Assembly (NCBI GenBank): GCA_965644295.1
Contig: CBFFRP010000298.1
Coordinates: 620,001 to 684,000, forward strand
DNA from: Paraphysomonas bandaiensis
Taxonomy: Eukaryota; Chrysophyceae
Length of the DNA: 64,000 nucleotides
Reading direction: 5' to 3'
Part shown: positions 49,065 through 59,199 of the stretch, in pieces
How positions within the stretch are numbered: position 1 is the first letter of the stretch
Layout of the letters: each line of letters starts with the position of its first letter
The notes under the pieces: model-generated
The model's database searches: none
What the model was told of the DNA's origin: nothing
What the model saw: the letters and a program-made list of their open reading frames with translations, nothing else
Position numbers and translations under genes: made by a program

Positions 49065-49756
49065 ATATAGAATATGAAGGTCACTTTGAGAGGGCAAACA
49101 AAAATAACGCGGGATTAGTGTGGTAGATGTATGCGATTATTGGGAATGACGAATTGTAAGTTAACAGATCCCTGATCTTCCTTCAACGGGATTCCTATAT
49201 GCATTTGAGATATTAACGAAATAAATCATCAGCGTCATTTTTTTTCTTCTAGTAGACGTCACTGATTGACTTTTGTGTTTTGAAGTTTCACAATATTTCA
49301 GCTTCGCAGTTACGTTAATACAGAATTGCTGAGCGGGTACAAAATTTTCCTTATTTTGATAGTACAGAACTTCCTCGTGTAAATAAACAGATAAACGTAC
49401 CATTCATAGGTACCTATAATATATAATATATATTTTTAAACCGTACTGAATTCCGCACACTAGTTTACGGGTGCATCACTAGGTCAACGTTTAAAATGTT
49501 GAGTTTTTTTTTCAACAACACACCTCGCATATTGAGTATATAATGTATCTTTTATAATTATCATGTAGAACAAAACCATATCAATATAGGTTTCTATTGA
49601 TGCAACTGTATACCACTCAGGGAGAGATGGACGTTACAGCTTTCAAAAATACCATAAACGGACCTGCGTCAATGCATAATGACCACAAATACGCAGCACA
49701 GGTGGAATGTAATACTCTTCAGTGTATAAAATAATGTAGAAGACCTTTAAACGCAT
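49065..49756. other. AT-rich gap between convergent ATCase and phosphoesterase genes
   Basis: About 690 bp. No gene, RNA or repeat recognised. Confidence 0.5.
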
Positions 49757-51527
49757 TTACATCTCAGAAAGTATCTTCTGTGTCATCTTAAGGCAGTATT
49801 CTCCGCCATCCTTCTCCCTCCACTCTGTCAAATTTGCGGATGTTAGCGAGTTGTCCCCAGCTGCTCCTGCGATCATGTGTATGAGCTCCAACTGAAGGTC
49901 TGAGAGTGGAAGGCTTCCGTCATTTGCAGGAAGGGCATCCGGGATGTGTTCCCGAATAGAAAACACCTCCGGAAGAGTCTCAGGACAATCCGTGCGTACT
50001 TCGTCCAGTTCATCGAATATCCACCCGAATGTCTTGGCCCACTCATCCCGTTTAGTCAGGTATTCAGGCGCACTGTATCCCTCAGCAGGTGCGAATAACT
50101 CATGCACAACAGTTGACACTATGCTTGAGTGCTCATATTGACTTGGCCCATACTCTTCATCACCAGAAGCAGAGGAGTCTGGTGCATGGAACACGGATCC
50201 CTTCTTCACCCAGGGAGATACAACCACTGTGGGAACACGAACCCCCAGCCGAGTGAAATCAAAGGGATCATCGGTTGCATTTAGACCATCCGGGTTCGGT
50301 ACATTCTCGGGAGGGGGCACGTGGTCAAAGAATCCTCCATGTTCGTCATATGTAATCATGAACACAGTCTCCTCCCAGGCCGGTGACTTACGCACAGCCT
50401 CATATATATCCCTCACAAGAGCTTCACCTAGGGACACGTCATGATCGGGGTGTTGATCAGTTGCTTCTTCCCGTTCGGTAGTAAAGTATGCAGGTTCCAC
50501 CCACACAAACTCGGGGATGTCTCCGGTCTCAAGGTCTTCGTATAGCTTATTGAGGAAACGGTACCTCTTCCTGAAATCGAGTATTAATGTGAAAATATCA
50601 ACATTATAAGCTGCTTACAACGCTTCTTTCTGGCGCATGTCTTTGAATTGTGCCACAGTAGCGATTTGTTTGACATAAACCTATTAAAGTATTAGTATTC
50701 CAAGCAATCGGACAGTGTATATAATACTCTGTAATCAAGCCCCATATCAAGTAGTTGCTGAAACATTGTTTTCTGCGGAAGTCCTTTAGCCATGGTTTCA
50801 TCATCGTTAGTACCCATCCCATGACTAGTTGCGCTGGCAGCATATGCGCGGTTAACCATAGTTGGTCCTGGGACACTAGCATACCATCCTGCGCAAACTA
50901 TAACGAGGTCAACAAATAAACGAATTCAACTTACCGTCGAAGAATCCAAATTCCATTGATAAGTTAGTCATGATTGGCACGTGTTCAGGAGAGAAACACT
51001 TCATGATTTCGGCGCCAGCGGTTTCATTTCCACCATTTGCCGCAGTGTAAGAATAAATGAAACCATCCATCGTTGGCGTTGCCCCATCAGGTGGTGTCTC
51101 GTGCTCAGGGTAGCCATAAATTTGCGACGTCGTGGACGTTATAGAATGTCTATATCCACATCTTAAACCGCAGTAAACCGCCATACGAAACCTACCGTGG
51201 GTCCCTTTGTCTGTACACCGCAGTATTATCAACTGTGATAGATTGAGACGAGGGGTCTTGAGGATCGATATGATTGTAGCAGCCCTCTTGATCGGGCAGA
51301 CACCCGTTAACCTGTACATGCCATAACATATGAACACTCAATGATACAGTAACACTCCTTCCCTTCACCTCATTATTTAAAGTCTTTAAGAACCCCAACA
51401 TATGATTGAAGCTCCTGTTCTCGAGCATAAGGACGATGACATGTTTGATTCGACCGGATACAGAGACAGTCTGAGAGGCCACTATGAGGGAACATATCAC
51501 CACAATACACAGAGAGATAGATTTCAT
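49757..51527 (-). CDS. Secreted phosphoesterase-family protein (phospholipase C/acid phosphatase type), copy A
   Basis: Six exons on the minus strand: 51527-51369, 51311-51196, 51149-50935, 50888-50728, 50680-50619, 50570-49757 (1527 nt, 508 aa; introns 46-57 bp). A signal peptide (MKSISLCIVVICSLIVASQ) is followed by the family start IKHVIVLMLENRSFNHMLGF, then DPRHS, NLSMEFGFFDGWYASVPGP, VEPAYF, HPDHDVSLGEALVRDI, TYDEHGGFFDHVPPP and GVRVPTVVVSPWV. These are the metal/active-site landmarks of the phosphoesterase family (Pfam PF04185), which hydrolyse phosphodiesters or phosphomonoesters outside the cell or in vacuoles; the substrate cannot be read from sequence. The inverted paralogue at 54773-56546 has the same exon phases and nearly the same last exon. 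Confidence 0.9.
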
Positions 51528-51782
51528 ATTGCAGGTTATCTTGTGTAGATATATGTGTGATAGTGGAAGGAAATTAGAGGGGAGTGTGATGATGTTATGG
51601 GATGATGCAGTGCTGTCACGCTGACATGTAGAGTATCTATGTGGTATATGGACATGTATTTGCATACTATACACAACTGTCGTATCTATATACAACAATC
51701 CTATTGGCTAGTACGGAATATACTGCAATAGTACAGTGCATGTACACTATACAATAGATACGCAATAGATGCAGACTCACAA

Positions 51783-51835
51783 TGTACTGCTGTACTCTGT
51801 TGTACTGCTGTACTCTGTTGTACTGCTGTACTTCT
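51783..51835. promoter_or_regulatory. Tandem array of the TGTACTGCTGTA word (18-bp period)
   Basis: TGTACTGCTGTACTCTGT is repeated twice, followed by a third TGTACTGCTGTACTTC, about 260-310 bp upstream of the copy-A phosphoesterase start. Densest occurrence of the word in the window. Confidence 0.5.
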
Positions 51836-51885
51836 TCTGTTATGTAGATAGACGTATACTCCTGGATATACGCACAGCAGCAGTA

Positions 51886-54679
51886 GGAAGTAGGGTCCCC
51901 ACTAATGCCGGTTTTTTAGGTGTTTTCAGTCAATCACAGTTTCAGTCACAGAGTGGCGATGACGTTAGCAAATACGTCATCAGATGTGGAATGATTTTGT
52001 GTGAGATGCATTATAATTGACCAGCTTGATTCATGATTTGGATCTCGAGTTATTCATGTCCAAAGTGAGTGCCCTTAAGGGGTTTTTCAGTTATCTTTTT
52101 TTTTAGGATCCTATTAGTGCCGGTTTTCATGACCCGCCTCACTCCACTGATGACAGTCCGTCACACACTCTACACGATACATCAACACACCATGTGACTC
52201 TGAGGACACAAACAGCATTCTGTACTAATTCAATAGTGCTGGACTCGAATCCGAGACCTAATTCCCTCAAAACATTGAGTGTAGCCCGATATTTAAGACT
52301 CTATGCTGCACACATGACTGTGTGTATCACTTGGAATACAAACATCACATGACTCTACACAGCCTGTCTGTTTGTAGAATGTAGCTCTGTAGATACTGTG
52401 CACTCATAATTGTGTATGAATTTTGTATGATATCATCATTACGTTCCTATTAATCCAAAGCAATGCACCTACCTCAATACTAGAGGTTGACACCTATGCA
52501 ATCATATGGGCAGCAATTCCGACATTTCAGATAGTGATAGTGATGTTAGTAATGGTAAAAGAATATATATCACTATATTTGACACATTGGTCGACGAAAC
52601 GCGTGTTGGAATGCACTGTAAGCGCTGGAAAGGGACTATCCACTGGCCAGTGTTCAGATGATGCTGATTGGTGACTTCGGATCAATTCAGTAGATAGATT
52701 TTGCGAAAGTAGCTAGTAGTGAATGTCTGATTATTAGCAGTAGGCATGTAAGAGTCAGCACTAATGTAGCCAAGCAATATAATTAACTAGTGCTTAACTA
52801 AGATATCCTACTATTTGGCGCTACGAAAGCTGCTTGTGCGTCACCACAAGCACCATGGTGCAGCCACTTTCCCTCTCTGTCCTTAAGATGAATAGCCCGG
52901 ATGCATGGCTTCAGTATGCAGTCCAATACCCCAGATACTCTTGAGGTGGGCCCATTCCCGGATGTCTGTTTAATAGTCAAGGCCCAAAGACGTTTATACG
53001 AGAAGTGACACTATTTTGTCCCGTGTATCACACAAACATTCTGCTATGAGTGGGCAGAACAATATCTGCTTACTATATATGGGGCTCACGTTAGTTTCCC
53101 GGAGAACTCAGAATAAAAGGTGCGATTCCGACTTTGTTGAGGGCGAAGGTAGCTAGCAGAAGTAAGTAGTGCAAGCTATGTTAAAATCAAGCACTAGAAT
53201 AGAAGGCAATTAATTGCAACGACAATAATTGGGTTCTTGGGTAGTGTTTGCATCTCACCAATTAATTTTTTCGCAACCCTTGTAAGTAGTAGTGGAAATA
53301 AGATTCAAGTATTAAAAGAAATTAATAATGAGTATAGGAGATATTTATAATGAGTACTCTTATAGGAGAAAAATGTGGTGTGTAGTTGTTCACATATGGC
53401 AGGTGTAAAGGTGTGCAGTTCACACATCGTTTACATGATATAAACATACAAACTACTACAAATATTAGTATTCGCGGGCGGGGGTGATCCAGCCCTTCTC
53501 ATGGAAATATGCCGTGGTGCTCTTGATGAGAAGGCAGAAGTCTGAACCCCCCTCATACGGCTCCACATAATACCATGTGTTTCATCCCCGGCTGCTCTTC
53601 CACAGCCACCTGGCGCTCCTGTGAGAAACCAGCGACAGAACAGTCCGAATGTCTGGAGAAGCCTGGCGTCACTGGATTTCAAAGCTTTCCGGGAACCATA
53701 AAGTTGGAGCGAATTGAACTCTTGCCGCAATAGGCCTCTTCCAACCGCATGAATGTGAATGCACATGTAGTACTTCCTACATGAAGCGCTTATGAAGATC
53801 AGACGTCTAATCGGTCCAGAAGTTCAGACGTCGAGGCCATAATATCGCGGTCAACGCTGTTGGAAATATGGCTCTGGGTACGACCAAGAGGGAAGACCAT
53901 ATCCACAATGGTGTAGTTGGAGGGTCATTTGCAGAAGTAGCGAAAAGAGGACGCATCTTCGGTACTACCAAAGTCTAACCGAAGAATATCCCGAAACTGT
54001 GCCCTATCATCGATTTGTGTGTACAATACAGCACCATACTTTTCCAGTATGATTTCTCTTCCAGTTGTGGAGATGACACCCTTCAACAAGGCAACTAGAT
54101 ATACATGATATTATAAATCGTAGACATATACACAAGTAGATAAGCACAAAATAACAACTACCTTGCAAACAAATATTTTGCGCTCCTTCAGAGTGTAGAT
54201 TCACCGTAGAGATAGGAGCTTAACCCCAGTTTCATACCTTCAACCATGAGACCTCTCTCTGGTCATAGTTGGTATGTTTCCATCCTTCCTAGATGCTTTA
54301 TCAGGCAAAGGCGAGTCTTCCAATGATCAAAGTACACGATTCACTACTGTCCTATGAGGCACATAGTCAGGAAGATCCCTTGTTGTTGCGATATCGCTGC
54401 TGACTGGTCGATGGTCCCAACAACGGCATGGATTCAGAGCCCCTACGTTATGTATTGGGCACGAGCTTACATTGATACTGTTGTGGCATTGTCTGATATG
54501 AATGGTGCGCAGTATAATGTGCAACCTTATGTGCAATGTGCGACTCAGTGCATGTATGTATGAGAGATCTGCCTGAAGTCAGTTAATCTTCATACCAATC
54601 GTGCACTTTTCTATAAAAAAAATCGGCACAAGCAGGAACCAAAAAATCTGAAATCGGCATTAGTTGGGACCCTACTTCC
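51886..54679. mobile_element. Candidate DNA transposon with TA target and repeated terminal motif (decayed)
   Basis: Ends are inverted repeats: GGAAGTAGGGTCCCCACTAA at 51886 and its near-inverse ending at 54679 (GGGACCCTACTTCC), each bordered by TA. A related motif (GGNTCC...TGCCGRTTTT) recurs inside both arms, at 52106-52127 and at 54622-54643 in inverse. This recalls the IR/DR ends of some Tc1/mariner elements. No intact transposase is readable; 53430-54560 is more GC-rich and could be its remains. A dispersed repeat (52717-53142) is nested in it. An alternative is that the arms are left from the inversion that made the paralogue pair. Confidence 0.45.
52717..53142 (-). mobile_element. Dispersed 3'-anchored repeat (copy 9), near full length, with 14-bp TSD
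   Basis: 426 bp, minus orientation, from the inverse 3' terminus (TAGTGAATGTCTGATTATTAG) to the inverse 5' end (CGACTTTGTTGAG). Flanked by GCGAAAGTAGCTAG at 52703-52716 and GCGAAGGTAGCTAG at 53143-53156 (13 of 14 identical). Base 53143 may belong to either the element or the TSD. Confidence 0.8.
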
Positions 54680-54772
54680 TACTGTGTACATGTACTATAC
54701 ATATAGAGAGCAGTTCAGTCCCTCTCAACCCAATACAATAACCACTATACCATAATCAACAATCCATACACT

Positions 54773-56546
54773 ATGAAAACACTATACTTTACACTCACAA
54801 TCCTCACACTATCCCTCCTGATCTCTCCGGGCGATAGCTCCTTATCAGGGAGGATTAAACACGTCATCATTCTTATGCTTGAGAACAGAAGCTTTGATCA
54901 CATGTTGGGATTTTTAAAGCTACTTAACAAGGAGGTGAGTGATGGATAATGATGTGTGGGTATCCAGTGACCCACTGAGTCAGGTGAATGGGTGTCTGCC
55001 GCATCAGGATAAATGTTGGAATCATATGGATCCTCAGGATCTCTCATCGCCAACTGTAACAGTAGACGATACTGCTGTATACCGACAAGTCGACCCACAG
55101 TACGTACCAAATATAGTTCAATAGTGATTGATTTAATGTATGTTGCAGTCATGCCATATCGTGGACAACTCAGCAAGTGTACGGATATCCCAGACACGAA
55201 GAACCCCCACAGGATGCCGAACCTTCCATGGATGGGTTCATAATTACCTACATTGATGCCAACGATGGAAATGAAACCGCTGGCGCCGAAATCATGAAGT
55301 GTTTCTCTCCTGAACATGTGCCAATCATGACTAACTTATCAATGGAATTTGGATTCTTCGACGGTAAGTTGAATTCGTTTATTTGTTGACCTCGTTATAG
55401 TTTGCGCAGGATGGTATGCTAGTGTCCCAGGACCAACTATGGTTAACCGCGCATATGCTTCCAGTGGAACTAGTCATGGGATGGGTACTAACGATGAGAA
55501 GACCATTGCAAAAGGACTTCCTCAGAAAACAATGTTTCGGCAACTACTTGATATGGGGCTTGATTACAGAGTAGGACAACTGTGTGAAAGAGGACACATT
55601 AATAATACGTTTTCAGGTGTATTTTCAAGATGTTCCCTCCGTGTTGCAATTCAAAGATATGAGGCATAAGGAGGCAAGGTGCAGTATCCAATAATCAGTT
55701 GTTGCTGTATGTGACTGATGCTCTTGTTTCAGGGAAAGGTACAGGTGGCTGGATAATTTGTACATGGACCTTGAGACCGGAGACATCCCCGAGTTTGTGT
55801 GGGTGGAACCTGCATACTTCACCACTCCCCGCCAAGAAGCAACTGATCAACACCCCGATCATGACGTGTCTCTAGGTGAAGCTCTTGTGAGGGACATATA
55901 TGAGGCTGTGCGTAAGTCAACGGCCTGGGAGGAGACTGTGTTCATGATTACATATGATGAACATGGAGGATTCTTTGACCACGTGCCCCCTCCCGAGAAT
56001 GTACCGAACCCGGATGGTCTAAATGCAACCGATGATCCCTTTGATTTCACTCGGCTGGGGGTTCGTGTTCCCACAGTGGTTGTATCTCCCTGGGTGAAGA
56101 AGGGATCCGTGTTCCATGCTCCAGATTCCTCTGCTTCTGGTGATGAAGAGTATGGGCCAAGTCAATATGAGCACTCAAGCATAGTGTCTACTGTTGTGCA
56201 TGAGTTATTCGCACCTGCTGAGGGATACAGTGCACCTGAATACCTGACTAAACGGGATGAGTGGGCCAAGACATTCGGGTGGATATTCGATGAACTGGAC
56301 GAAGTACGCACGGATTGTCCTGAGACTCTTCCGGAGGTGTTTTCTATTCGGGAACACATCCCGGATGCCCTTCCTGCAAATGACGGAAGCCTTCCACTCT
56401 CAGACCTTCAGTTGGAGCTCATACACATGATCGCAGGAGCAGCTGGGGACAACTCACTGACATCCGCAAATTTGACAGAGTGGAGGGAGAAGGATGGCGG
56501 AGAATACTGCCTTAAGATGACTCAGAAGATAATTTCTGAGAAGTGA
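54773..56546 (+). CDS. Secreted phosphoesterase-family protein (phospholipase C/acid phosphatase type), copy B
   Basis: Six exons: 54773-54934, 54984-55099, 55149-55363, 55410-55570, 55617-55678, 55733-56546 (1530 nt, 509 aa; introns 46-54 bp). Signal peptide MKTLYFTLTILTLSLLIS, then IKHVIILMLENRSFDHMLGF; here the family's usual Asp-His is kept, where copy A has Asn-His. Remaining landmarks as in copy A: DPHHAISWTTQQVYGY, YFQDVPSVLQFKDMR, TYDEHGGFFDHVPPP. Exon sizes from exon 2 on equal those of copy A exactly. The last exon differs by only a handful of residues (e.g. TTPRQEATD versus TTEREEATD), while exons 1-2 and most introns have diverged. A frame through 55571-55616 is the intron, not coding. 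Confidence 0.92.
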
Positions 56547-56989
56547 TTGTGTGTGAATTGTCTAATATTTTTGTATAGCTGTGGAAGAGCGAATGTTATG
56601 TTTGATGAATATCTTACTGTGGCGTACGTATGTCGTATGTCCACCACTGCCATGTTTGTTTTATGAATACGTATACTAATGGACTTATGGTTATTAATTA
56701 TAATTGTATTAATATTCGCTCTTACAATAATAGACCTCAAATGTACAACTGTTATCAACGCTACTGTATTCTTCAAGTAACGGTCATACTACAACGCTTC
56801 CGTTAGATATCGTCCCATCAATAATATTCCATTACATTTTTAACTACTGCCCACTGGAACCAAAATCCAACTCTAACATTGAGAAATCTGTGAAGCTATT
56901 AGTGAATGAAATAGTAAGTGTGAATAGAAGTAACTGATTGCATTGGTGTTAATAAATGCATGCTGTAACAGAGTATTGCTGAGTGAAAT

Positions 56990-58943
56990 CAGGGATAGGG
57001 AACAATATATTGCAATACTATTGTTAGGTAGCGTTCCATCAATAGTATTGATGGATTTTTTAAACCGGCCCTACAATACTATTGCAATATATTGCAATAT
57101 ATTGTACAATATATTGCAATATATTAGTATGACTAATCAGTAAGTAAACACATCCGTAGTTTTCATTTTTAGTACTTGCCATATTTTATAAGGTCTAAGG
57201 TCACTTGATAATCAAACCCACTACTCTTAACTAATTAAAAGTTTCCTCATACTCATCCTCTGAGCCATCATCGGTGACATCATCATCACCATATTCATTC
57301 AATATTGATTGAAATATGCTTGCATCCGGCCACAACTGTCGGTTAGCTTTCAGAAACAACAGCATATTAAGTGTAGTAGGATGCATACGTTTGCGCAACA
57401 CTGATATAATCAGTTTTGCTGCGCTGAACAGGCGTTCACACGTATTGGAAGTACATACTACATGACTCGTGCACCTGTACTTAGATATTTCAACTTTTCG
57501 CTTCTTAAGTTTTTGAGCTGATTGAAGAATTTTTTCCGCATAGCCAACTTCAGCTTCATCATCCTCTGTATTGTTGCAATAATCACTGTCTGAACGGAGA
57601 TATATTCTAACAGCATCTTTCTCAGATCTTGTCAAGTCCAATTCTTCGCCTGCTTGGAGTTTTGCAATTCCATTCTCGAAATTCGGATCATTAACAATGG
57701 GACTGTTTTTCTGTATATATAAGCCTAAAGTCCCTCAATAAGCCATCAAATATGTTCCGGCATTCATAAAGATTCACTTGACTTGATCCTCCAGTTTGAA
57801 GCAATTTCGAGACGCTTTCAAACTTCCTCAGGTCGTCTACAAGGGCGATTATTTCGGTATTCTGTCGAGGAGTAGGAATCATATCAGTAACTGCAAGCGG
57901 TAAGTCTTCAATTTTTAATACATGATCTTTTATACGCATCCACTTTACGAGAACCTGAAACATAGAAGACCATCTTGTGACATTTACCCTTTCTGGTAGC
58001 AGACTGGTTTGGCCACGTAGCAATGCAGCATTCTTAATCTGCTTCAACTTCCCCATTAGTAGGTCTACTTTGCGAATAAGAGGCCTAATGCCTTCGTCAG
58101 ATCTTGTCACATCTCCTTGGTTATTCCTCTTCTCTTTGCTGCCAATGAGTTCATTGACAGCGAGATTTAGTCGGTGAGATGCACATCCAACTAGGGGTAC
58201 ACCTAATATATATTATAACATTCGACAATTTCACACAAGTAATACGGTGTTACCAGAATCAGTAGCCAATTTTCTGTTTGTAGCACAGTTATCTCCAAGA
58301 TAAAACTCAACAATGTCGCAAACATTGTCAGCGTTAACCTCAACTCCAAATTTATTGAGAACTTCTACGATAGTATCAAACCAATCCGCAGCAGTGAATC
58401 CGTAGAATTTCTCTTCATCAGGTAGAGAAAGTGTGATCCTTTAGATTGTTGTATCCATTCCGAATATTCTGTTGTCGTTTACGTCCGCAGATTTTACACT
58501 CGTGTTTGTTCGGGACACCTTCGACCGGACTCCAAAAACAGCGGTAAATGTCCCTACTCTTGTATGCACTCATCATTCAGTTGTCTCTTCTTGTCACTAT
58601 AGGATATATATACTATATTAAGAGAAGTACTGTACATACATGTGGAGAGGTGTAGAGTGCTGTTTGAGCTGGCGATACATAAAAAATAGAAAATAACATC
58701 AAAAATAGGCTTTTTTTCTTATTTTCCGGATATTTGTATACAGAGGCGTATATTTTGCACCATACAGTTGAGGATCTTCTCTTATATGACTATCATAATA
58801 TTGATTGCAATATATTGCAATAGTATTGTGAGCTCTATTAACAGAAACACTATTGATGGAATATTTGACCAGTCCACCAATCAATATATTTTACAATATA
58901 TTGTACAATATATTGCAATACAATATATTGTTCCCTATCCCTG
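56990..58943 (-). mobile_element. hAT-superfamily DNA transposon with TIRs and 8-bp TSD
   Basis: 1954 bp bounded by inverted repeats that begin CAGGGATAGGGAACAATATA on both sides and by the perfect 8-bp target duplication AGTGAAAT at 56982-56989 and 58944-58951. The CAGGG start and 8-bp TSD are hAT hallmarks. Subterminal regions are packed with CAATATATTG-type palindromic words, likely transposase binding sites. The internal minus-strand gene is a broken hAT transposase. A relic of the same end lies at 7480-7572. Confidence 0.95.
57231..58576 (-). pseudogene. Decayed hAT transposase
   Basis: Pieces on the minus strand, in order. First, a BED-type zinc finger start at 58576-58440 (CKICGRKRQQNI, then NLKDH). 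Second, after a frame break, LPDEEKFYGF and FYLGDNCATNRKLATDS up to 58254. Third, across a 51-bp intron (58203-58253), GVPLVGCASHRLNLAVNEL and VTRWSSMFQVL. Fourth, after a +1/-1 frame break at about 57708, SEKDAVRIYL and the dimerisation region CERLFSAAKLIISVLRKR, with a stop at 57231. The stretch between the BED finger and the LPDEE segment, which should hold the first catalytic acidic residue, is missing. The order and the SHRLNLAV and LFSAAK motifs are diagnostic of hAT. The element cannot encode its own transposase. Confidence 0.9.
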
Positions 58944-59199
58944 AGTGAAATAGTTCGAAAGTCATACCAGACGAATAGTAACATTTACAGAAAGTGAGTT
59001 GACCAATTTATGTCGAATTTAACCATTATTACTTAATAAAACCAGCTGTTTCATTGACAGCGACTCAAAATTGCTCTAATGGGGTGACAAGAATAATAAT
59101 AATTCTACGCAACGAAATTTCAAATGACAACCTTATCTCAGTGATGTATTATGAATGAGCCAATAAAACCATCGACAAATTAAGGGACACAGGAAGGTG

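Larger units (their letters stand above)
51528..54772. promoter_or_regulatory. Divergent gap between the two phosphoesterase paralogues, invaded by mobile DNA
   Basis: 3.2 kb between head-to-head paralogues. The copy-A side has three tandem TGTACTGCTGTA words 18 bp apart (51783-51794, 51801-51812, 51819-51830). Most of the rest is a candidate DNA transposon (51886-54679) with a dispersed repeat nested inside. Confidence 0.5.
56547..59199. other. Intergenic region occupied mainly by a hAT transposon
   Basis: Between copy B and the end of the SAM decarboxylase gene. 56990-58943 is the hAT element. 56700-56830 contains a fragment resembling the second repeat family, and 58952-59199 shows nothing recognisable. 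Confidence 0.6.

Noticed and set aside
48923-49126. 67-codon frame at the end of the ATCase gene
   Set aside because: Wrong frame; two 48-52 bp introns give the conserved ATCase C-terminus ending at 49064.
53431-53766. 111-codon minus-strand frame as a transposase
   Set aside because: No transposase motif, and the Pro/Arg-rich composition looks like an antisense shadow; kept only as possible decayed interior of the candidate element.
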